Positions 8,878 to 19,896 of a stretch of 64,000 bases of DNA are shown here, one piece after another. The DNA comes from Bin5 sp965208965 (GTDB lineage Bacteria; Chloroflexota; Anaerolineae; Caldilineales; Caldilineaceae): NCBI GenBank assembly GCA_965208965.1, contig OZ242384.1, positions 3,782,001-3,846,000 on the forward strand. Direction: 5' to 3'. Made by a program: the position numbers and the translations under genes. Below the pieces are notes generated by a model. That model saw only the letters and a list, made by a program, of their open reading frames with translations. It was not told where the DNA came from and did no database searches. Every line of letters begins with the position of its first letter. The first letter of the stretch is position 1.

Positions 8878-9205
8878 TGTAACGCTCGTAAACGCTTGTA
8901 GACTCTCATAGACTCTCGTGCGAGAATTTCAGTACCTTGTGCAACACTCGTAAGCGCTCGTAAATCCACTAAGAAATATCGTGTGCACCCTTGGAGCCCT
9001 TTGCAACACTCGTAAACACTTGCAGACTCTTGTGGGACAGTTTTGGTCTTTGCAGCACCTGTCGTAAACGCTCCCAAACTCCAAGGGAATCGCGCTCGAC
9101 AGGCCTGGCGACTTGTGCGACGCCCGCATACTGTTGCAGGCTCCCGTGGGACACCAGTAGTACCAGGAGGAACGCTTGCAGACTCTTGTGCTCTCTTGTG
9201 AGCGG
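8878..9205. repeat. decayed repeat array, about 60-bp period
   Basis: Six imperfect copies of a ~33-base unit, close to TGCAACACTCGTAAACGC + TTGCAGACTCTTGTG, begin near 8878, 8938, 9000, 9050, 9112 and 9170. Spacing between starts is about 50-63 bases. Copies at 9000 and 9170 are best preserved; those at 9050 and 9112 are much changed. The sequence between copies is unrelated. It lies in a 1292-base gene-free stretch (8645-9936). The remainder of that stretch shows a direct repeat GTGCCAA near 9405 but no credible gene, tRNA or terminator. Confidence 0.6.
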
Positions 9206-9855
9206 TCGCGATGCGCTATTGACATCAAAGGAAAATCGTTAGCCGGGCCAATTGAACCATGTTGCGTTAAACTCTTTGGAGGTTGTCCGAAATGAAGGAG
9301 CAGGCCTTGGACCTGCCCACGCAAGTAGATGCACTTTTGCCTCAAATCATCTTTCCATTCTCTCAGTTGAGGCGCTAATGGAACAGGGGGTCCCCCCAAA
9401 AACGTGCCAAATTGTGCCAAGTCGCGCTTTAATCCTTCTCCGCTTTCACTGTTGAGTAGTTGAATCGCAAGGCTCGCTGACGCTCGTCAGAAGAGCAGTT
9501 TGCGGGACCAAACAGCCCGTCCGCGCAAGGCCCCGGCAGTCTCGCCGGTAAAGTCCGATACGCTTCATGTGTTCTTCGAGGCATTACGAGTCGCTTTCCG
9601 CATCGAAGAGTGTTGCTCTGCCTCGCCGCACGGTTCGCCGAAGTCTGAAATCGCATAACGTAGCTGCCAAACCATTAGATGCTTCTGCGCTGACCGTTTC
9701 AGGCACTGCAGCGGTCAATGGGTTTTGGGCTGAGAAAACATGAGGGCTAGCAGGCCGGACCAAGGCCCGCCCAGGGACCCGAACTCGCCGGTCGCGCCAA
9801 ACCTGGACTTGCCTGCAGGGACAAAAGCCGCTACGGCGAATCAGGCGAGTTGGTA

Positions 9856-9861
9856 TATAAT
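9856..9861 (+). promoter_or_regulatory. possible -10 element of the radical SAM gene
   Basis: TATAAT in the context GTTGGTATATAATCC, about 76 bases before the start at 9937. No good -35 hexamer is seen 16-18 bases upstream, so this is a weak call. A similar TGGTATAAT occurs before the AAA ATPase gene. Confidence 0.3.
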
Positions 9862-9936
9862 CCAGGCGTGTACGACTTGAATGGCCTTCCTGTAGACTTG
9901 GCGTGGACCGCCAACCAAGCGGCTGCATTCTAGACG

Positions 9937-11487
9937 GTGCCAATGCGTTTCTCAGTCCTGCTGATCTCCTGCTACGAACTCGGCCATCAGCCTCTCAGCC
10001 TGGCTTGGCCGTTGGCCGCACTCCGGGAAGCCTCCCTTGACGCCGCAGCTGCCGATCTGGCCGTCGAGGAGTTTCCAACCGGAAAAGCGGCCGGCGCCGA
10101 CCTGATCGCCATTGCCGTACCCATGCACACTGCGCTGCGCATCGGCGTGGACGCGGCCCGGAAGGCGCGCGCAGCGAATCCCGACGCCCACCTCTGCTTC
10201 TTCGGCCTCTACGCCTGGCTCAACCGCCAATACCTGCTGCAACTTGACGGCAGCAAGGGGCCGATCGCCGACTCGGTTGTCGCCGGTGAAGCGGAGCCAG
10301 TCCTGGTCGCGCTGGCAAACGCCCTGCTCGCAGGCAAGCAGGCAGCAGATGTCCCCGGTCTTACCACGCTCAACAATGAGGCATCACCTCATCTGGGGCG
10401 GCACTCTCTGCCGCTTCCGGATCGAACATCGTTGCCCTCCCTGGACAACTATGCCCATTACGTTCCAGGCTCGTCTTCAGACCCCGAGGGGATGTCAACG
10501 GGCAACGGTGAACGGGTAGAAGATCCGGTCGCCTACCCGGCCGGCTATACTGAGGCCAGCCGCGGCTGTCTACACACCTGCCGCCACTGTCCGGTCGTGC
10601 CCGTTTACAATGGCCGCTTTTTCGTGGTGCCCGTCGAAACCGTTCTCGCCGACATCGCCCAGCAGGTCGAGAACGGCGCCCAGCATATCACTTTCGGTGA
10701 CCCGGACTTTCTCAATGGTCCCGGCCACGCCCGCAAAGTAGCCAGAGCCCTCAATACCGCCTTCCCCCATGTCAGCTTCGATTTCACAGCAAAGGTGGAA
10801 CACCTGCTCAAGCATCGCCGGCTCTTGCCGGAACTGGCTGAGCAAGGCGCATCATTCGTCGTCTCTGCCTTCGAGTCAACCAGCGAACATGTTCTCTCCC
10901 GCCTCCAAAAAGGCCACACACGCCAACAGATGGAGGAGGCCCTGGCCATCGTGGAGGAAGCAGGCCTCTCGATCCAACCGACCTGGATGCCCTTTACACC
11001 CTGGACCAGCCTGGACGACTATCTCTTTATGCTGCAATGGATCCGTGACCAGGGCCTGATAACGCAAGTACCCGCTGTGCAGCTCTCGATTCGGATGTTG
11101 GTTCCCCCAGGGAGCGCCCTACTCTCCGAAGAAGACACTGAGGCATGGCAGGGAACGCTCGACGCGCCAAACTTCACTTTCCAATGGCAGCACCCGGACC
11201 CGCGCATGGACGCGCTCCAGCAACAGGTAGCGCGCATCGCCGAAATGGCGGGCCAGTATGAAGCCGAAGGTTCGTCCGGCGCCGGCGGAGGAAACCTGCC
11301 GGATCCGGTCGGAGACGCGGCCAGTCCATACGCTGTATTCCATCGCATCCAATGTGCCGCTCACAGTGCCGCCGGTCGCCCGGCCCCCGTTTTGCCGCCT
11401 CTCTCCTCCTACATTCCCCGGCCGCCTCGCCTGACCGAGCACTGGTTCTGCTGAGCGGAGCCCACCGCCGACCAGTTGGCCGGCTGA
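9937..11487 (+). CDS. B12-binding radical SAM protein with CUAEP-type tail, probable selenoprotein (in-frame TGA at 11452)
   Basis: The frame to TGA 11452-11454 gives 505 residues. The N-terminus looks like a B12-binding-type Rossmann region (LLISCYELGHQPLSLAWPLAALR). The radical SAM cluster motif is CLHTCRHC, preceded by EASRG, and a full SAM barrel follows. The product before the TGA ends RLTEHWFC. If TGA is read as selenocysteine the frame goes on U-A-E-P-T-A-D-Q-L-A-G to a true TGA at 11485-11487. That is the conserved C-U-A-E-P (or C-C-A-E-P) tail I know for a radical SAM family, so I annotate the extension. A stem-loop right after the TGA fits a SECIS. The next gene starts 9 bases after the extended stop. 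The reaction is unknown. No selenocysteine machinery is in the window. Confidence 0.82.
11455..11484 (+). promoter_or_regulatory. putative bacterial SECIS hairpin
   Basis: Bases 11467-11484 can fold as a stem GCCGACC/GGCCGGC with one A-C mismatch (11471/11480) and a four-base loop AGUU at 11474-11477. The loop guanine, 11475, is 20 bases after the TGA. Bacterial SECIS elements have a small loop with G among its first two bases, roughly 16-37 bases behind the UGA, so shape and spacing agree. A short competing stem GCGG/CCGC exists at 11455-11468. No folding energy was calculated. Confidence 0.5.
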
Positions 11488-11496
11488 AATGAACGC

Positions 11497-13125
11497 ATGA
11501 ACGACCGTTCCACAGCTGAAGGTATCCTGTTTACCGATCAGTATCACCTGACGATGGCGCAGCTGTACTTTCGCCTTGGGATGCACGAACGGCAGGCCCA
11601 GTTCGACCACTTCTTTCGAAACTACCCGGACTACGGCGAGCACAGGGCCGGCTTCTGCGTAAATGCCGGGCTGGAATGGCTGCTGGATTGGATGGAGGAA
11701 GCCCGTTTCGGCGAGCGGGAAATCTCGCTGTTGCGGGGCATGACCTCCCGTAGCGGACGCCGGCTTTTTGACGAAGACTTCCTGTCCTGGCTGGGCGAAA
11801 ACGGTGACTTCAGCGGCATCTCGATTCAGGCAGTTCCCGAAGGGCGGGTCGTACATGCCCACGTGCCTCTGACCGTTGTGAACGGCCCTCTTGCCCTGGC
11901 ACAGATCCTGGAAACACCGCTGCTGAACATTCTCAACTACCAGACGCTCATCGCTACCAAGGCAGCCCGCGTTCGTGAGAGCGCCGGCGACGCGCTGGTG
12001 CTCGAGTTCGGCGTGCGCCGCGCGCATGACCGGGGCGGCAATGCCGGAACGCGCGCGGCACTGATCGGCGGCGCCGACTTCTCCTCCAATGCCGGCGTCT
12101 CGCACATGCTGGGCTACCCCCCCAAAGGTACGCACGCCCACTCCCTCGTACAGGCCTTCCTGGCACAGGGCATGACCGAGCTCGACGCGTTTCAGGCGTA
12201 CGCCGATATCTATCCGGACGAATGCCTGCTCCTCGTCGATACGATCGATACGCTGGAGAGCGGTGTGCCCAATGCGATTCGCGTTTTCGAAAGGCTGAGG
12301 CGGAAAGGGTATGCGCCCGTGGGCGTGCGCCTTGACTCAGGCGATCTCGCCCGGTTGAGTACGCGTGTTGCTCAAATGCTGGATGAAGCCGGCTTTCCCA
12401 ACGCGTCGATTGTGCTCTCCAATGAACTGGATGAATTGAGGATTCGGGACATCAGGTTACAGATCGTTCGCGATGCGAAGGAGAGTGGACTGGATGCCGA
12501 CAGTATTATCAACCGTCTCGTTTACGGGGTGGGTACCCGCCTGGTCACTTCGGCGGGAGACAGTTCACTGGGCGGCGTCTACAAGCTGGTCGGTCTGAAA
12601 GTGGATAAGACTTGGAAGCCGGCGATAAAGGTCTCGGAGGATCCCGGCAAGACGGCGATCCCCGGTAACAAGCGGGTATGGCGCATCGTCGACGCTCGCG
12701 GCCTGGCTGCCGCCGACCTCCTAACGCTCAACGAGGAGGACCCGGCCGGCGAGTGGCAGAGCGGATGCAGCCGGAAGAGCCCTGCGGACCGGCCGTACGG
12801 CTTCGACTTCCATCTGCTCCATCAAAGTCATATGTACCAGCGTCGGAGCATGCCCTTCGCGAGCATCTCCGGCATTGAGCCGCTGCTGACTGACGTGCTG
12901 ACGGCAGGGCGACTCGTGTACGAAAGGCCTTCTTTGGAGGCGATCCGGGCCTCACGCCAGGCGGACGTGGCCGAACTTGATGAAAAGGTACGCAGGCTGA
13001 TTGATCCTAAACCGTACAATGTCGCCGTCAGCGAGAGCCTGTGGGCGCTGCAGGAGAAGCTTCTGCACACGTATCGACCGGCAGGGCTGGCCCGAATTCT
13101 TGACCAACCACCCTCACATCGATAG
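11497..13125 (+). CDS. pncB: nicotinate phosphoribosyltransferase
   Basis: A 542-residue enzyme making nicotinate mononucleotide from nicotinate and PRPP for NAD salvage. Family marks are TDQYHLTMAQ at the N-terminus, EFGVRRAHDRGG, the FSSNAGVSHMLG and GTHAHS segments, and VRLDSGDLARLS of the phosphoribosyl-binding barrel. It is somewhat longer than many family members. It starts at ATG 11497, only 9 bases after the extended stop of the radical SAM gene, with no strong ribosome site; translational coupling would fit. Confidence 0.92.
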   Translation: MNDRSTAEGILFTDQYHLTMAQLYFRLGMHERQAQFDHFFRNYPDYGEHRAGFCVNAGLEWLLDWMEEARFGEREISLLRGMTSRSGRRLFDEDFLSWLGENGDFSGISIQAVPEGRVVHAHVPLTVVNGPLALAQILETPLLNILNYQTLIATKAARVRESAGDALVLEFGVRRAHDRGGNAGTRAALIGGADFSSNAGVSHMLGYPPKGTHAHSLVQAFLAQGMTELDAFQAYADIYPDECLLLVDTIDTLESGVPNAIRVFERLRRKGYAPVGVRLDSGDLARLSTRVAQMLDEAGFPNASIVLSNELDELRIRDIRLQIVRDAKESGLDADSIINRLVYGVGTRLVTSAGDSSLGGVYKLVGLKVDKTWKPAIKVSEDPGKTAIPGNKRVWRIVDARGLAAADLLTLNEEDPAGEWQSGCSRKSPADRPYGFDFHLLHQSHMYQRRSMPFASISGIEPLLTDVLTAGRLVYERPSLEAIRASRQADVAELDEKVRRLIDPKPYNVAVSESLWALQEKLLHTYRPAGLARILDQPPSHR

Positions 13126-13224
13126 AATACACTCTGCACAAAGAGCGCGCTGCGCCGCGACAGTTCCGCAGTACTGCGGTTTGCCGGCGATCAAGAGGCC
13201 GCTTCGCCTGCCGAAGAGGATAAA

Positions 13225-14790
<1,566 letters not shown>

Positions 14791-14871
14791 TCGCATGCCG
14801 GCGCGTGCGCTGTCTGTGTGCGCTGGGACGAAACCAACTAGCGGGCCGCGGCCTGGTCGATTGCTTCCCAT

Positions 14872-16005
14872 ATGAATTCACTCGTTTTCAATATCCTGAT
14901 CTTTCTTGTCGGCTTCGCGCTCCTCACCGGCGGAGCCGATTTTCTTGTACGCGGGGCGAGTCGCCTGGCAGTTCGCCTGAATGTGCCCCTGGTTGTCATC
15001 GGGCTGACTGTTGTGGCGTTCGGCACGAGCTTGCCGGAGCTGGTCGTCAGCCTGATAGCGAATCTTCAGGGTGGGACCAAAGCCAACCTGGCCATCGGTA
15101 ATGTCGTCGGTAGCAACATTGCAAACCTCGCCCTGATCCTCGGGGTTGTCGCCGTGCTGCGTCCGCTCCCCGTCGACCGCCAGCTGATTCAGCGTGAATA
15201 TCCCCTGATGATCGGCGTTTCTCTGCTGTTCACTCTTATGGCATGGGACGGACAGATCGTTCGCTGGGAAGGGGTCCTTCTCTTCCTCGGGCTTCTCGGA
15301 TTCATCTACTGGAGCTACGTAGGCAGCCGCTCGCTTGCCGAGGAGAAAGAGAGCGAAGCGCTTGAATACATTGGAGAGGAGGCAGAGGTCAGTCCCTCTT
15401 CGGAAGATTCTGCGGACGCAGCCGGCAGCGAAGCAGAAGGCTCCGAAGCCGAACTTACTCAGTCACAGGAAAGAATTGCCCGCGCGGCCAGGAATCCGTT
15501 GCTGCCTGCCGCCATCTCCGGACTCCTTCGCTCTCTCCTGCTGAGGGATATCGGCTTGGTAGTGATCGGCATCTCAATTCTTGTCTTTGGAGCCGACCTG
15601 CTCGTCGACTCGGCAACATTCATCGCCAGGTACTTTGGCGTCAGTGAGCTTGTGATTGGGCTGAGCCTGGTGGCCTTGGGGACGAGTCTGCCTGAGCTCG
15701 CCGCCTCGGTCGTGGCCATTCTGTACAAGAGAGGCGACATCGCCCTGGGCAATCTCGTAGGCAGTAATCTGTTCAATATGCTGGCAATCGTGGGGATAAC
15801 GGCTGGCGTCCGGGCCTTGCCCGCCCCCTTAACCATGCGTTGTGTAGATTTCCCCGCCATGCTCGTGATAGCAGTTCTACCGCTCCTGCTGGTGCTGCGG
15901 GATCCCCACCAGGTAAGTCGTTGGAAAGGGGCGGTTATGCTGACCCTCTATTTGGCTTACACGATCGGGATATTCATCATTGAGCAGGGAAACGGGTTTT
16001 GCTAG
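14872..16005 (+). CDS. calcium/sodium antiporter (CaCA family, YrbG-like)
   Basis: A 377-residue integral membrane exchanger. Two internally repeated halves each carry the alpha-repeat: VIGLTVVAFGTSLPELVVS with GNVVGSNIANL in the first, and VIGLSLVALGTSLPELAAS with GNLVGSNLFNM in the second. A hydrophilic acidic loop (about residues 165-200, rich in Glu and Ser) separates the halves. The glutamate in each GTSLPEL is the ion ligand in this family. It starts 81 bases after miaB, on the same strand, and may be read from the same message. Confidence 0.93.
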   Translation: MNSLVFNILIFLVGFALLTGGADFLVRGASRLAVRLNVPLVVIGLTVVAFGTSLPELVVSLIANLQGGTKANLAIGNVVGSNIANLALILGVVAVLRPLPVDRQLIQREYPLMIGVSLLFTLMAWDGQIVRWEGVLLFLGLLGFIYWSYVGSRSLAEEKESEALEYIGEEAEVSPSSEDSADAAGSEAEGSEAELTQSQERIARAARNPLLPAAISGLLRSLLLRDIGLVVIGISILVFGADLLVDSATFIARYFGVSELVIGLSLVALGTSLPELAASVVAILYKRGDIALGNLVGSNLFNMLAIVGITAGVRALPAPLTMRCVDFPAMLVIAVLPLLLVLRDPHQVSRWKGAVMLTLYLAYTIGIFIIEQGNGFC

Positions 16006-16239
16006 AGAAGCGATGAATGTCCTGGCAAAGTGGGACCCTTCTCTCAGAATAGTACGTGAAAGATTCTGAAGCTATCGGAGAAAGGTGACCGGACGAACGA
16101 CAGGCCCTCAGCCCTCAATGTTCTAGTCCAACTGGTAAGACGTTGCAAATCCCGGTCCCCGGTTTTGCACAAGAGGGGAAGCCACAGCCGATTTCACCGA
16201 ACTGAAGGAATGACAGCAGGTTGGAGGGAAAGCAACCTG

Positions 16240-18087
16240 TTACTCCGTCATCTGAATGGAAGTCGCGATCTGGCGATAAATCTCTTCAATCGTCGTTTCG
16301 TCGGCGCGATAGAACCGGCCATTGCCGATCCGGGCGAGGTCTTCCAGTAGACCTGCATCAGCATCTCGGCCAAAGGCCACCGTATGGACGGAAACCGGAT
16401 TTGTGCCTCCCTGTATGACCCTCTGCAAATCACGCAAGCGGTATCCGCTTTCGTTATCGCGACCATCGGTCACTACCACAATTGCATATGTGGCTTCGGA
16501 GTCGACCAAGTCCGTAAGCTCACTTTGCGCCGCCCACAGCGCATCAATTAACCTGGTGGAGCCGCCGGCCTGCATGCTTTCGATCATGTGCAGCACGTGA
16601 CCGCGCCCCTCAGCATCCAACCTGTGTAGTGAGCCAAACTGCTTCACGCCAGATCCAAACTCCACAAGTCCGATTCTGTCGCCATCTCCCTGCATCTGGT
16701 CCACGAATCCTTGAAGGGCGGTCTTTGCTAAGGAGAGCTTGCTTCCTTTCATTGATTCGCTTGTATCCACTACCAGCATCACGTTTACGGGACGCAGTGA
16801 CAAACGCCAAACGTCCAATACGATTTCCAGGACCGGTTGCGGCGGCAGCGTCAGGATCGTCTGCGGCGAGAGAGGGTCGACTGTTCCGGCCTCTGCGAAT
16901 GGGCTTGGCTCAGCCGTCAGGTCAATGGTCAAGTCTACCGGTCTGAACCCAGCCTCAAGCAGTGCATGCTGGCTGTCTTTACTGAGCAAGAACCGGGTGA
17001 ACGTGCGGTAGGTGCTGCGCTGGTTCCAGGTCACGGCAGGACCTGCCCGCCCGTCCAATTCCAGCAATGCGAAGGGATAATCCGCCCAAAGCGTTCCCTC
17101 TTTCGGATAGATGGCAACCAACTGCCCGTTCGAAAAGACTGGATCGGCATTGCCTTCGCCGGACAGCCAGGAGAGACCGCGATCAGAGGACCGGTTCCAG
17201 GCGATTACCGACTGCTCTTGCGTTACGAAGGCATCGAGAGGCCCCTTGACTTCACCTTCCTCGCCGTTTGCGCCGAGAACAATCGCTGCTCGCTCCGCCT
17301 GACGTACATAGTCTAATACGTTACCTCGGGTTGCGATCTCTGTCGTGAGTCCGCGAGTGATGTCGGCGCCGGCGTAAAACTTGGATAATGTCGCCGCGAC
17401 GCCGGAGGTGCTCTCCGGACCGGGATGGCCCCATCTGAACTTCGTTGAAGGCGCGGCCGCCCTGGCATGGACCTCCTTCCATCCAATCGACTGATGCGGC
17501 CAGCCCAACTGCTGTGCCGCGTTTAGCTGCACGGCGATGACGACCGGGCTGACGGCAAATAGCGTGGTCTGGCCGACCCGGCGCGCCGGCAAAATGCCTG
17601 ACTCCGTCGGAAACAGCCTGGCCCAGCGCAATTCAATCAAATCAAGCCAAAGTGAGCTGTCCGGTACGACAGCCTGAAAGCCTGGTTGCTGTAACGATTC
17701 CGCGACGATTTCAGGGGAGGAGCGGGTAACCAACTCAACTTGCATCAATTCCCCGTCCCGCGTGCGGAGTCTGAGCCCGTTGAACTTGCCGGCCCGTTCC
17801 CTCAGCGATTCCGCCATTGATGGAGTAACGACCACGGTCAATGTTGCACTGTTGGAAGGCCATGGGTAAGCAACTGCTCCGTTGACTTCGGGTGTTGCGG
17901 AACCTTCGCCGGACAGAATGCCCGCGATCCAGGCACCAGCGCGCACAGTTGTCATCCCGCAGGCGCACAGAAGAAAGCTGCCCACAACCGCGAACGCGAC
18001 AATCTGCCGTCGCGGCGGGAAGCGCGAAAGCTTTGCTTCGCTTTGAACTGCGAGCTCCTGCACTTTCCCGTTCTGAGTCCCGCTCAT
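16240..18087 (-). CDS. solute-binding-like plus von Willebrand factor A domain protein
   Basis: A 615-residue protein. A hydrophobic segment around residues 28-44 (FAVVGSFLLCACG) is a signal anchor or an imperfect lipobox with Cys41/Cys43. Residues about 80-400 resemble a type 2 periplasmic binding fold. The vWA domain runs about 434-610 with a complete metal site: Asp441, Ser443, Ser445 (DTSES), Thr511 (GGSTR) and Asp541 (TDGRD). Such domains bind protein partners through a divalent metal. It overlaps the upstream gene by four bases (ATGA), so the two are translationally coupled. No permease or ATPase is nearby, so a transport role is doubtful. Confidence 0.85.
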   Translation of the reverse strand: MSGTQNGKVQELAVQSEAKLSRFPPRRQIVAFAVVGSFLLCACGMTTVRAGAWIAGILSGEGSATPEVNGAVAYPWPSNSATLTVVVTPSMAESLRERAGKFNGLRLRTRDGELMQVELVTRSSPEIVAESLQQPGFQAVVPDSSLWLDLIELRWARLFPTESGILPARRVGQTTLFAVSPVVIAVQLNAAQQLGWPHQSIGWKEVHARAAAPSTKFRWGHPGPESTSGVAATLSKFYAGADITRGLTTEIATRGNVLDYVRQAERAAIVLGANGEEGEVKGPLDAFVTQEQSVIAWNRSSDRGLSWLSGEGNADPVFSNGQLVAIYPKEGTLWADYPFALLELDGRAGPAVTWNQRSTYRTFTRFLLSKDSQHALLEAGFRPVDLTIDLTAEPSPFAEAGTVDPLSPQTILTLPPQPVLEIVLDVWRLSLRPVNVMLVVDTSESMKGSKLSLAKTALQGFVDQMQGDGDRIGLVEFGSGVKQFGSLHRLDAEGRGHVLHMIESMQAGGSTRLIDALWAAQSELTDLVDSEATYAIVVVTDGRDNESGYRLRDLQRVIQGGTNPVSVHTVAFGRDADAGLLEDLARIGNGRFYRADETTIEEIYRQIATSIQMTE

Positions 18088-19340
18088 CGCTTCTCGTTCA
18101 TCTCCTGCTGGCGCAATAGCGCCGACAGCAGTTCTCGGTTAAGTGGCTGCATCACATTGACCCTGGAAACGTCGTCCTCTACGCCCAACCGGCGCCACTG
18201 TTTGAAGAGGCTCCGCTCCGCGGCGCTGACCTGCGGGCTGGAATCGGCTGGACGCAGCCCGAATTCGAGCGCGCTGCGCTGCTGCCCTTCGCTGAGCAGA
18301 AAACTCTGGAACGCCAGCGATGCCTCCTTTTGCACCGCCGATGTCTCAGGGCCTGCCCAGATCGCGAAAGGGAAGTCGAACCAGGTAGTAAGCTTAGGGT
18401 AGTAGAGGAGTACCGGCTCCTGCCAGCGGTTCTGAATGCCCTCCATGTTTTGGAGCAGTTCGCTTTCCAGGAACTGCCCTCCATCTCCCGCCGTATATCC
18501 GAACAGGGCCACGCTCTCCGCAGCGCCTCTCGCGCCAACTCTGACTTGGGTCGTCGCTCCCATCAGCTCAGTCAGCCATGTTCCGAACTGGGGGTCGACG
18601 ACGTTTTCAGCGAGAATTTCAGTTCTGTCAAAGTATTCACCCGCCGCTGTGACGAAGGCCGCCAAGCCGCCCACACTCTCGCCCGCTGGGTTGACCGCCA
18701 ACTTGAAGTTTCCCCAGGCGGGATCTCCGCCCAGCTCCTTCCAGCCGGTAGGGGCGACTGCCGCCTTGTGAAATGTGGACCATGAGGGCGGGCCGAGATT
18801 CTCAAGCAGCGGAGCGCCCCGGCTGCGAAACAGTCCCCAGACCAGAAGTGTACTCGCCAGCGGCCTCATGCGGTATTGCCCGTCGTTCAGGAACTGATCC
18901 CGCCCCAGTTGCTCCCGGAAGGACGCGTTGGCCATTTCCACGAGAAAACGGCCATCTGCTATCCAAGCAGTTGGAAAGGATTCAAGAGCTTCTAACTTCT
19001 CCTGGGACAGGTCTTCGAGGAACACGTCTGCTGGCAATGCTGCGAAGTCGTTGCGTTCCCACTTGCCCAGCGCTGCGAGGCCGTCCATGGGGATGAGTTC
19101 CACCTCAATGGCCGCGCCATCCGCCAACTGGGCTGTGGCATTGAATTCATCAGCCGCAGCCTGCACCCACAGTTCCACAGGAAGGGCAGTGATGACCTGA
19201 ATTCGGACGACATGTGGGCGAGCAGGCGCCAAGCCGAGGGCGACAGCGTTCCCAGTGATCGTGCGCCAGGCCAGCATCCCGACTACCACGACGACCGCCG
19301 CCGACAATAGGGCAACAATGAATAGCCGCGTACGAATCAT
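18084..19340 (-). CDS. membrane-anchored extracellular solute-binding-like protein
   Basis: A 418-residue protein with a single N-terminal membrane segment (residues about 6-26) and a type 2 periplasmic-binding-like domain (VIQVITALPVELWVQAAADEFN at its start is family-like). It lacks a lipobox cysteine, so it would stay attached through its signal anchor. It shares its fold type with the binding part of the next gene and overlaps both neighbours by four bases (ATGA), forming a tight three-gene operon. The ligand is unknown and no ABC transporter genes accompany it. Confidence 0.8.
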   Translation of the reverse strand: MIRTRLFIVALLSAAVVVVVGMLAWRTITGNAVALGLAPARPHVVRIQVITALPVELWVQAAADEFNATAQLADGAAIEVELIPMDGLAALGKWERNDFAALPADVFLEDLSQEKLEALESFPTAWIADGRFLVEMANASFREQLGRDQFLNDGQYRMRPLASTLLVWGLFRSRGAPLLENLGPPSWSTFHKAAVAPTGWKELGGDPAWGNFKLAVNPAGESVGGLAAFVTAAGEYFDRTEILAENVVDPQFGTWLTELMGATTQVRVGARGAAESVALFGYTAGDGGQFLESELLQNMEGIQNRWQEPVLLYYPKLTTWFDFPFAIWAGPETSAVQKEASLAFQSFLLSEGQQRSALEFGLRPADSSPQVSAAERSLFKQWRRLGVEDDVSRVNVMQPLNRELLSALLRQQEMNEKR

Positions 19341-19684
19341 TGTTCCTGGGCGAGCGGAGTGCCGCAGAATCCGCAGACCGCGTTCACGTCGGCGGCCGTG
19401 CCTTCAATAATGTCCTCCGGAGTCGTCGCGCCGCAAGACGCGCACTGCGCCGCATACCGCGCCGGAGGTCTCGGCTCGTCCTCCAATGGCTTGTCGACTC
19501 GCAACGGAATGTCCTCGTCGTCCGAATCCGAATGCCCCAGGTATGCTCCCAACAGACTGGTCACACCTACCAGTACGAGAATCCCCGGCCAAATCCAGTC
19601 CGTGGCGAACAGGATGGCCAGCCCGATCATGAATACGGCACCGGTCAGTCCTTGGCGGGGAGCGGCGAATTTCTTAGTTTTCAT
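19337..19684 (-). CDS. small membrane protein with C-terminal zinc ribbon
   Basis: A 115-residue protein starting at ATG 19684; a GTG at 19711 would add nine poorly supported residues. Residues about 12-42 form two hydrophobic stretches (VFMIGLAILFATDW and GILVLVGVTSLLGAYLG). An acidic linker follows, then a zinc ribbon built from CASC and CGFC pairs near the C-terminus. It is first in the operon with the two solute-binding-like proteins. A role in assembling or sensing for that complex is a guess; I do not recognise a named family. Confidence 0.7.
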   Translation of the reverse strand: MKTKKFAAPRQGLTGAVFMIGLAILFATDWIWPGILVLVGVTSLLGAYLGHSDSDDEDIPLRVDKPLEDEPRPPARYAAQCASCGATTPEDIIEGTAADVNAVCGFCGTPLAQEQ

Positions 19685-19896
19685 GGATAAAGGATTCCTA
19701 CTTTGGTGCACACCGTCGCTGTCGCGTTAGATTCTACTACAGTCTGGCTGGAGGCAACACTATCTGCGAAGGTGGGAATTGCAGCTGGTTCCAAGTCTCA
19801 AATGACAGCGTTTGAGCAATGGAAACCACTGTTTTCGTTTGGCTAAGGGGTCAGGGACAGTACCAGAGGATGCAAAAGATGCAGAGGTCCGGTCTT

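Noticed and set aside
8878..9205. A CRISPR array
   Set aside because: Repeat copies differ at many positions, spacer lengths vary widely, and no cas gene is present.
8929..9420. A 163-codon open frame on the minus strand in the repeat region
   Set aside because: Starts at TTG with no ribosome site and its periodic sequence is explained by the DNA repeats.
9584..9943. A 119-codon minus-strand frame before the radical SAM gene
   Set aside because: Arg-rich low-quality translation, no ribosome site, and it overlaps the start region of a strong gene.
16110..16175. A tRNA-like stretch with a T-arm-like sequence
   Set aside because: No acceptor stem or anticodon arm can be paired.
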